This document shows positions 27,204-33,937 of a stretch of DNA of 33,937 nucleotides, piece after piece. Location: contig JALWRB010000526.1 in the NCBI GenBank assembly GCA_027077875.1, forward strand, positions 1 to 33,937. The letters are read 5' to 3'. Position numbers and translations under genes: made by a program. Under the pieces are notes generated by a model. The model had not been told where the DNA came from and did no database searches. It worked only from the letters and a program-made list of their open reading frames with translations. This stretch comes from Candidatus Heimdallarchaeota archaeon. GTDB lineage: Archaea > Asgardarchaeota > Heimdallarchaeia > Heimdallarchaeales > Kariarchaeaceae. Each line of letters starts with the position of its first letter. Within the stretch, counting starts at the first letter, position 1.

Positions 27204-27554
27204 TTACAGTTCTTGGATCTCCTCGAGATTCGCGATGAGCGATTCAATGAGGTTCTTTTCATCTCTTGAGATCTTCCCATCGGTGAAAGCCTCAGAGCTC
27301 GCCATCTGAACTATCTTCTTCTCATAGGCATAGATCTGCTCAAGCTCAAAGTCGTCGATTTTTCCATCCTCTAAGACAGTCTCGAGCATAGAGACATATT
27401 TCTCGAAGTGGTAGTTAATGGAGTTGATGATCTTGACCTCCTCCTCAGTTACCTCCCCATCTTGGTTGGCGATTTCATTGATCTCATCAAGTATCCGCTG
27501 GACAGAGCTGATTTTCTTCATGATCAACTTTAGTCTCTGTAACTGCTCATTCAT
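27204..27554 (-). CDS. Small acidic helical protein, TerB-like/EF-hand-like triple repeat
   Basis: 116 aa; DGEVTEEE, DGKIDDFE, DGKISRDE motifs; same organisation as 15-353. Confidence 0.62.
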   Translation of the reverse strand: MNEQLQRLKLIMKKISSVQRILDEINEIANQDGEVTEEEVKIINSINYHFEKYVSMLETVLEDGKIDDFELEQIYAYEKKIVQMASSEAFTDGKISRDEKNLIESLIANLEEIQEL

Positions 27555-27594
27555 TAATCGTTATTCTGTACTGTATAATATAAACTATCGCTGA

Positions 27595-28272
27595 TTAATA
27601 CCCGTCCTCACCCAAGAGCGGTACAAATTTTACCGCAGGACCTGTTATGCAGTTCACTTTCCCCTTGAATTTCGACCCCTCCTTCAGATAATTACATGTG
27701 CCCCTCTCTTTGACTACCTTCACAAGGGAGTGTCCATAGAGGTCCTTGGCAGGGATCAGGAGAATCCCCTTAGAATCCAACAATTCAATAAGGTTGTCGG
27801 GAATGTAAGGAGCGCCAGCTGTTACCATAATTCGATCGTATTTCCTGCTGAAGGTAATTGCGGTACCGTCGCCCTTCAGGACATCAACATTGGATACTCC
27901 TATTGACTGTAGATTTTTTCTCGCAAATTCTACGAGTTCATCCTTTCGCTCGACGGTGGTGACATGCCTAAACACTTTCGATAGAATTGCTGCATTGTAC
28001 CCGCTACCTGTCCCAATTTCAAGTACATCCAAATCTGGTCTCGGGTCAAAGAGCTCTCTGGTGAGCATCATCATTACCATGTGTGGAGCAGATATCGTCT
28101 GACCACCGTGGATTGGGAACGGCTCATCCTTCCACGCAGCTTCCCTGTACTTATTGATCATGAACCTCTCCCGAGGGATTTCCCGCATGGCTTTGATGAC
28201 TGATTCAGGGACAGTTAGATTCTGTCTCCTACAGATTGACAGTGCACTACGGATGAACGCCACAGTACCCAT
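27595..28272 (-). CDS. pcm: Protein-L-isoaspartate O-methyltransferase
   Basis: HGGQTISAPHMVMMM, VLEIGTGSGYNAAIL, VTAGAPYIPDNLIELL. Confidence 0.92.
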   Translation of the reverse strand: MGTVAFIRSALSICRRQNLTVPESVIKAMREIPRERFMINKYREAAWKDEPFPIHGGQTISAPHMVMMMLTRELFDPRPDLDVLEIGTGSGYNAAILSKVFRHVTTVERKDELVEFARKNLQSIGVSNVDVLKGDGTAITFSRKYDRIMVTAGAPYIPDNLIELLDSKGILLIPAKDLYGHSLVKVVKERGTCNYLKEGSKFKGKVNCITGPAVKFVPLLGEDGY

Positions 28273-28311
28273 TGTCGTGGTTGGCTAAAACATTTGCCTA
28301 CGGCCTTTGGA

Positions 28312-29616
28312 CTAAAACTCCAACAACCTCATGATCTTGAATAAGAGTTCAAGGAATCTAAATTCTTGGTAGTTTTCCGCCTCTACCTTACCCTCGATGA
28401 GGTAGTCCTTGAATTTGTCATCCCCAACTCTTGATATTCTCTCCACTTGGAAGTTGAACAAAGTGGTGAATTGCTGTTTCATCCAAGAGTCATACTCGAA
28501 CGGTACAAACAAGAACTTCTCCAGAATGTCGTACCTGATACCCCGCCAGTCCATCGCTGGCATCTGAAGGATCTCAAAGAGTCCCTCCAAGAGACTGAGG
28601 TCGATTTCCACACCATGATCGAATAGTGAGAACAGTAGCTCAGTCAAGTAGGTGATTAACCCCTTTGCCTTGTCGGACTTCGAGTCGTACTCCACCCATG
28701 AGAGTTTCCGGTGCTTCTCGAAGTACTGGGTGTAAAGGATGAAGAAGGGTGAGGTGAAGTACTCCATGCTGAACTGCCTGAAGAATTCTGTCCCGAATAG
28801 TCTCTCCATACTTATGTCCTTCGTATCCTCTCCTACACTTGAGATCGCAGTGAGCAGTATCCATATCTTACCGTTGAGGTAGTCTGCTACCGACTCAGTG
28901 AAGTTGATCAACCTCTCCGTGTGCGTCTCTGTACCATTCTCAAATATCAATAGCAGATCTCTTGTGAGTTCTAGAACCTGTCTATCAAGTGAGGTGAAGA
29001 TCTGATTGTCTTCGCTGATGTTGAGAACCGTGAAGGTGTAGTCGACAATCGGTGAAAGACTTTGAACATCCATTTTTGATCTGAGGGTCCGAACAATCGT
29101 TCCTCCTATCTCTGAAAAGTAAAAGTAGGGGATGAACTTGTCCCCAATCTCGTAAATTGGATTGAGAACATTATAGTACTTAGAACCACGAATGTTTTCC
29201 TTTAGCATATGAGTGGGAAAGAGCATTTCAAGCTCAAAGAGGATGGTCTTGAGATATTCATTGAGGGATGCATAAAAGTTGATCAACTCCGTGTATCCAC
29301 AGGGTGCTGATGTCACCACGTCCAGAATAATCGATCTCAGAGTATCCGATCCAATTCTGGGGATGAGTGAGATGAGCTTCTGAACCATTCGCTCTTGTTT
29401 CTTTGTTGAGATCATGAGGTCTTTGAGTGAATTCTCTATGGATCGAAAATCCTCTTGTGTATGTGATTTCCTTAGCTTCACTGCCTCCCTAAGTAGGGTG
29501 AGATCACTCGCCAAGTCTCCCTCTATTGGAATAACCCGTTTCTTGGTCAAGAGATTCCTCTCCTCCGTCGACAGATTATTCCGAATTATTCTCACAATAT
29601 CTGAGATCTGTTCCAC
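28312..29616 (-). CDS. Hypothetical helical protein
   Basis: 434-aa ORF with no recognised motifs. Confidence 0.6.
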   Translation of the reverse strand: MEQISDIVRIIRNNLSTEERNLLTKKRVIPIEGDLASDLTLLREAVKLRKSHTQEDFRSIENSLKDLMISTKKQERMVQKLISLIPRIGSDTLRSIILDVVTSAPCGYTELINFYASLNEYLKTILFELEMLFPTHMLKENIRGSKYYNVLNPIYEIGDKFIPYFYFSEIGGTIVRTLRSKMDVQSLSPIVDYTFTVLNISEDNQIFTSLDRQVLELTRDLLLIFENGTETHTERLINFTESVADYLNGKIWILLTAISSVGEDTKDISMERLFGTEFFRQFSMEYFTSPFFILYTQYFEKHRKLSWVEYDSKSDKAKGLITYLTELLFSLFDHGVEIDLSLLEGLFEILQMPAMDWRGIRYDILEKFLFVPFEYDSWMKQQFTTLFNFQVERISRVGDDKFKDYLIEGKVEAENYQEFRFLELLFKIMRLLEF

Positions 29617-29861
29617 AGATGACTATGTTGAATGCTTTATATTAATATTAGGGATACAGGTGGCTGAAAGTATTCTCTGCTGCACCCTTAGCGATTCAGA
29701 GTTCTCGTCAACGGATTATTAGTCACAGCATGATTCCACCCGGAAAGGTACGACCGAAAGTATTCCTCTTAGTTTTGTGACCGAAGCTAAGATCATTCAG
29801 TCTCCTTGTTGAACGACCATCTAAACTGTGATTCACCTAGTATCTAGTTCATAACAGAATA

Positions 29862-30470
29862 TTAGGTCAGCTGTTCAAACCTTGCGATAAAGAATACCGC
29901 GAGTCCCAGTAAGATCAAAGCGTTGAGTATTAGATATATTCGAGTCCACGCCTTGTCAAGCGTATTCCTCTTTAGTCCAAAATTCTTGAGCCATTTCGGG
30001 AAGTGTATGAGATAGGTCCCTACCATTTTCTGTAGATCCTCCGAACCAGAGATACCATCAAATACCCAGTGTGTCGCATAAACTATGTCCTCAAAATCAA
30101 GCTTCTTGTTGTTATTTCCTTCCCACGTCGGGAAGTAATCAAGGATGAGGTGAGATGCCACTCCAATATTAAAAATGGCCAGTATTGGGTACAGAATCAC
30201 ATTGTCTGTGCTTCCATTGACCACGAGGACAGCCATAATAATTGATGGAATTGCGGAATGGAGCAACCAGTCCCTATGACCAAATATTCTTTTCCACATC
30301 TGGTCAAGGTCGGGGAACTGGGAACCAAATACCGCCATGAGTAAGGCGACCAGCAACCATGCAGAATCCCGCTGGAATTGAAAGTCGAATGAACTGAGAG
30401 CTACGAGAATAGCTATGGTGACTATGTAGACGATGAGTCCGCCATTTACGTGCCATGTTCTATTTGCCAT
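29862..30470 (-). CDS. YdjM/DUF457-like membrane-bound metal-dependent hydrolase
   Basis: HVNGG, FGSQFPDLDQ, GHRDWLLHS, ASHLILDYFP plus TM segments. Confidence 0.65.
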   Translation of the reverse strand: MANRTWHVNGGLIVYIVTIAILVALSSFDFQFQRDSAWLLVALLMAVFGSQFPDLDQMWKRIFGHRDWLLHSAIPSIIMAVLVVNGSTDNVILYPILAIFNIGVASHLILDYFPTWEGNNNKKLDFEDIVYATHWVFDGISGSEDLQKMVGTYLIHFPKWLKNFGLKRNTLDKAWTRIYLILNALILLGLAVFFIARFEQLT

Positions 30471-30551
30471 AGAAAATCACTATAAGCCAAGTGCCGAATT
30501 GTTCCTAATAAACTATCTGAATTTCAAGTTCTGCAATCAATTTCGCTCCAA

Positions 30552-30779
30552 ATGGTTGAAATAGAGAGTTGTACCTGTCACAATATCATGATCGAAAAAA
30601 TAATCTCGGAGTACCAAGAACATGGAATACTTGATATCAAGGAGTTCGATCTCTCCCGTCTCTTAGACGGAATTTATGATACGGATCTATTGGAGAACCT
30701 GTTTGACTGTGTACCAAAAAATCTTCACTATCTCATAGAAATGCGGCTGGAAACACTGGCTTTTCTTCTCCTAGATTGA
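30552..30779 (+). CDS. Hypothetical small protein
   Basis: 75-aa ORF in an otherwise empty divergent interval. Confidence 0.35.
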   Translation: MVEIESCTCHNIMIEKIISEYQEHGILDIKEFDLSRLLDGIYDTDLLENLFDCVPKNLHYLIEMRLETLAFLLLD

Positions 30780-30855
30780 GCCCTTCTTCGCAGCCGACTA
30801 AGTAAATACAGATCCTGATGACGTGAAATGTATTACAATTTCACTCATCCGTCGG

Positions 30856-31848
30856 TTATTTTTTCTCATCTGCAGAGATGTGTTCCATCCAAGCTGAGAC
30901 GATCAACGGGAGGACAATTGTTGTGTCTGCATATACCGTGGTTTTTGGTGCTTCCCATGTGAATTTGCCCCATGACACCGCCTCTGTAAGGGTAGCTCCA
31001 GAAAGTCCACCGGTCTCTACCCGGTCCATGGTCACCGCGACGCCATACTCGTACTCCTTATCACTCATCAGGCTTGACTGTAGCATGTAGTTTTTTGGAA
31101 CGCCCCCTCCGAGGATGAAGGCTGCGTTGCTGTCTGCCTCGTGGAAGATGGTCTGGATCTCTCCTAAGTCCCTCATCTCATCGATGATTATCTTCTTGAA
31201 CTGTGACCGTAACCAGATCTGTAGACCGAGCACGGAGTCTGAGAGTGCAGGTACAAAGATTGGGACGCCATGCTTGTATGCTGCCCTAATGAAAGACTGT
31301 TCGTCATCTATGTGCTCTCCCAACCACCGGAGAATCTCGTGAGAGCTAGTGTGAAGGACTCCATCGATATTTAGCTCATCATGCATCTGGATGATCAGCT
31401 TCTGAATGTTATCCTCGAGTGTAGGGAATCCATCTGCGTGAACAAACGCATCGTACACTCTATCTACTCCTCGCTCTCTTAGCTCGTTGTCATCTCTAAA
31501 ACTAACGTGTTTGAGGTGAGTGTGGCCGAATGCCTCAATAAGGTCATGAGTACAGTTAGCCCCGGTTGTTACCAGCATGTCAACTAGACCGGACTCTATA
31601 GCGCGGACTATTGTCTTCCTCATCCCTCCCGGAATCATCGCACCTGCTAACGACATATTGACTTTAGCTCCATTCCTCTTTGCCTCTGTCAGGATGCGGA
31701 ACGCCTTTCCCAGCGAACCCCCACCAAATACTCCCATCTGGTCAAACTCCTTAAGGATCTCCAGAGCAGAAATACCTTCCCTCGGTTCAAAGTGGTGAAC
31801 CTCTTTTCCGTGCTTCCCTCCCCTGTGATGGAAATTGTCTGAATGCAT
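30856..31848 (-). CDS. dys: Deoxyhypusine synthase family protein
   Basis: LAGAMIPGGMRK, VTTGANCTHDLIEAFGH, GGGVPKNYMLQ, EAVSWGKF (catalytic Lys region). Confidence 0.9.
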   Translation of the reverse strand: MHSDNFHHRGGKHGKEVHHFEPREGISALEILKEFDQMGVFGGGSLGKAFRILTEAKRNGAKVNMSLAGAMIPGGMRKTIVRAIESGLVDMLVTTGANCTHDLIEAFGHTHLKHVSFRDDNELRERGVDRVYDAFVHADGFPTLEDNIQKLIIQMHDELNIDGVLHTSSHEILRWLGEHIDDEQSFIRAAYKHGVPIFVPALSDSVLGLQIWLRSQFKKIIIDEMRDLGEIQTIFHEADSNAAFILGGGVPKNYMLQSSLMSDKEYEYGVAVTMDRVETGGLSGATLTEAVSWGKFTWEAPKTTVYADTTIVLPLIVSAWMEHISADEKK

Positions 31849-31876
31849 TCATTTCTGACTTCTATCATTGATTAAA

Positions 31877-32296
31877 TTACTTTGTCGTGCGTTCCTCCAA
31901 CCTGAACGTCAAGGGGAGTAGTTCCTTGAGTGCGAATTCTCTGATTTCACCGTTGTTATTCTGCAGAATTACGGGGAAATCATCGTCTACAAACTCTGAA
32001 ATCACCTGTAGGCAAACTCCACAGGGATATGTGAAATCTATTGCTTCACCGACAACCGCTATTTTCTCAAAATCCCGTGTACCGTTGGCAATGGCCGAGA
32101 AGATTGCAGACCGTTCTGCACACACCGTTGGTGTAAATGACCTGTTCTCCACGTTGCAACCCATGAAGACCTCACCTCCCTTGCAAAGTAGTGCTGAGCC
32201 CACGTGAAATTTTGAGTATGGAGCATAGGCATTTCTCTGAGCTACCTTGGCCTTTTCTATAAGTTCTTCATTGTCCACAATAATCTTTTTTTCCAA
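31877..32296 (-). CDS. cdd: Cytidine deaminase
   Basis: APYSKFHVGSALL, GCNVENRSFTPTVCAERSAIFSA, YPCGVCLQVISEF. Confidence 0.93.
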   Translation of the reverse strand: MEKKIIVDNEELIEKAKVAQRNAYAPYSKFHVGSALLCKGGEVFMGCNVENRSFTPTVCAERSAIFSAIANGTRDFEKIAVVGEAIDFTYPCGVCLQVISEFVDDDFPVILQNNNGEIREFALKELLPLTFRLEERTTK

Positions 32297-32384
32297 TCAG
32301 TCAAATACATTGCTATTATAGGACATTTGCAGGAATCCATTCCCTATAACAAGAGGTTAAAAGACAAGCTCTTAAGACTTTTTT

Positions 32385-33023
32385 GTGCCTGATCTCGAAT
32401 TTAACACCTACCTCGAGGAAGCTGAGATTAATTACAACAATCAAAGGTACAAGGACGCTGCGTCAACATTTGAGTACTTGATCCGCCACTCAATCCGTGA
32501 TGAGAATTATCTCGATGTCATTCATTTCAGTTACAGGGCAATAGATGCGTGGGAGAAAGCAGGGAACAGGCAGAAGGCACTTCATCTGTGGAAGAACCTA
32601 GGGATATTTTCCCTTAAAGTAGCATCTAAACTAGCTTCCGATTCAGCAAGTGAATCCCCCACGGTGGAGTACAAGATTGAACTGCTAGAAATCCTTGAGG
32701 ATACTTTAGAATACCTTAACAACGATGAATACCGAGACAATATCCTGGAGGAACTCTACAATAATTACATCCTCCTCTCCCAAGAGTATGACCGCCCGAT
32801 AAAGGATAGAATTATGTATTTGGAGAGGGCCTTGGGCTACCCCAGTATCCTGAACAAAGAGAGAATTAAGTACTTAGAAACCAGTCTTGCAGAGCTCCAT
32901 TTCAAGCTCGCTGAGAAATATAAAAAATCCAATCAACTTGGTGCAGAGGACATCGCTAGGAAAGAGCTAGAGATTGCTAATGAGCTACTCGGGAAGTACG
33001 GGCATCATCCTCGTGTCCTGTAA
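32385..33023 (+). CDS. TPR/SNAP-like alpha-helical repeat protein
   Basis: 212 aa; NYNNQRYKDAASTFEYLI and AIDAWEKAGNRQKALHLWKNLG helix pairs; GTG start. Confidence 0.55.
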   Translation: MPDLEFNTYLEEAEINYNNQRYKDAASTFEYLIRHSIRDENYLDVIHFSYRAIDAWEKAGNRQKALHLWKNLGIFSLKVASKLASDSASESPTVEYKIELLEILEDTLEYLNNDEYRDNILEELYNNYILLSQEYDRPIKDRIMYLERALGYPSILNKERIKYLETSLAELHFKLAEKYKKSNQLGAEDIARKELEIANELLGKYGHHPRVL

Positions 33024-33641
33024 TCAGACGACGAAATAGTAGAGTTGCCCTTCCTTCTTGTACTTGCCGACATGTCCCATCAGGAGAAGCTCCTCTAGCT
33101 GGTTCTCAGCTTGAATCGGAGAGATTCCCGTGAGCTCAATTACCTGTGGAAGCGTCAACTCTCCCTTGGTGAGAAGTGCCTTAGAAACCGACTGGAGTTG
33201 GGGGCGGAGAGAGAGGAGACTGATCGCATCGAGGGGGACACTGGGATCTATTCTGATGGTATCAACCTTGCCAATTATCTCCTGAATATCCTCGTCAAAT
33301 GGCTCGAAGTCGATTGTGTTGCCAGACCAGTTCTCAATATCCATCCTGAACCGTTTGATAAACCTCAGGCTAAGATATTTTGCTTTCTCAATTGCAATCT
33401 CGGACTTGTTGGATACAATTACCACGCTGAAAGGACCAACTCGCTCAGAAGTGAATGAGAACGGCCCCGCAGTCAGCTCGGTAAAGTGTGACCCAGTCAC
33501 CTCCTTAACGAATCCCTGCATAGCTGTGAGGAGAGCAGAAACTAAATCTGGAGGTGGTGCATTGTCAGAGAATGGCTTGAAGTATGCGCACCTTCCATCC
33601 TCAATGATGATATAAATCGCATAAGGCCTAAAGTTTTCCAT
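33024..33641 (-). CDS. Putative longin/roadblock-like domain with C-terminal winged-helix
   Basis: N-terminal YAIYIIIEDGRCAYFKPF...GPFSVVIVSNKSE alpha/beta pattern; C-terminal LTLPQVIELTGISPIQAENQLEELLLMGHVGKYKKEGQLYYF wHTH-like. Confidence 0.5.
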   Translation of the reverse strand: MENFRPYAIYIIIEDGRCAYFKPFSDNAPPPDLVSALLTAMQGFVKEVTGSHFTELTAGPFSFTSERVGPFSVVIVSNKSEIAIEKAKYLSLRFIKRFRMDIENWSGNTIDFEPFDEDIQEIIGKVDTIRIDPSVPLDAISLLSLRPQLQSVSKALLTKGELTLPQVIELTGISPIQAENQLEELLLMGHVGKYKKEGQLYYFVV

Positions 33642-33643
33642 AT

Positions 33644-33937
33644 CTACTGCCCCTTTCCACTCTTTGAGACGATGTACTCTGCAATCTCGTTAATGTGGGA
33701 TGCTAGCTTGCCACTTGGATTCGCAATCACGTGAATAGGTCGTTTGGCGTCTACTCCTTCCAGAAAGTACATCGAGTACTCCGCTTCTTTCTCTATCACC
33801 TCTATGTCGTTGGAGATGAGTCCTGCGATATTGATCTTGCTGTCGGATATGGGGTCTATGATCCGCTCCTTGACCAGTTGTTTGGTGTAGGTATCTGCCT
33901 CCTCATCGATAAATGTCCTTGGTACCTGATTAAGGAT
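33644..33937 (-). CDS. Partial CDS (5' end outside the window); possible MinD/ParA/CooC-like P-loop ATPase C-terminus
   Basis: Open frame to the window edge: ILNQVPRTFIDEEADTY...INIAGLISNDIEVIEKEAEYSMYFLEGVDAKRPIHVIANPSGKLASHINEIAEYIVSKSGKGQ*; not in the ORF track because it lacks a start. Confidence 0.45.
   Translation of the reverse strand: MLNQVPRTFIDEEADTYTKQLVKERIIDPISDSKINIAGLISNDIEVIEKEAEYSMYFLEGVDAKRPIHVIANPSGKLASHINEIAEYIVSKSGKGQ

Noticed and set aside
1-33937. tRNA, rRNA and transposon/integrase genes
   Set aside because: Scanned for T-loop-like GGTTCRAATCC, rRNA motifs and transposase-like ORFs; none convincing.

Overview
The window looks like archaeal chromosomal DNA. TATA-box-like motifs sit about 25 nt before several start codons, and the gene content is archaeal (PyrI, deoxyhypusine synthase, two-subunit 2-oxoacid:ferredoxin oxidoreductase, TFIIB-type zinc ribbon). 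An Asgard-like origin is only an inference, drawn from RING-like and longin/roadblock-like candidate domains. Recognisable content: a heterodimeric ABC exporter; an Lrp/AsnC regulator; a pyrimidine cluster (pyrB, pyrI, pyrC / pyrF / pyrE); a LigB-type dioxygenase; a 2-oxoacid:ferredoxin oxidoreductase pair; Hsp20 and PadR; a compact 4-TM heme A synthase; a PCMT; a deoxyhypusine synthase; a cytidine deaminase; and many uncharacterised proteins. The strongest candidate for something undescribed is a set of three separate membrane-associated proteins (4163-4576, 16995-20123, 25666-26889). All three carry a RING-like zinc module with near-identical spacing: C-x2-C-x(11,12)-C-P-x-C-x4-H-x2-[HE]-x3-W-x6-C-P-x-C. 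The largest (1042 aa) also has an N-terminal multi-TM region and 28 units of a 14-residue protein repeat (consensus roughly G-[FY]-x-[ST/N]-x-x-E-[YM]-x-x-A-x-x-x). Convergent to it are a Cas4/RecB-like protein that appears to have lost its E-x-K catalytic pair and an overlapping WD40-like propeller. No tRNA, rRNA, CRISPR array or transposon was recognised.
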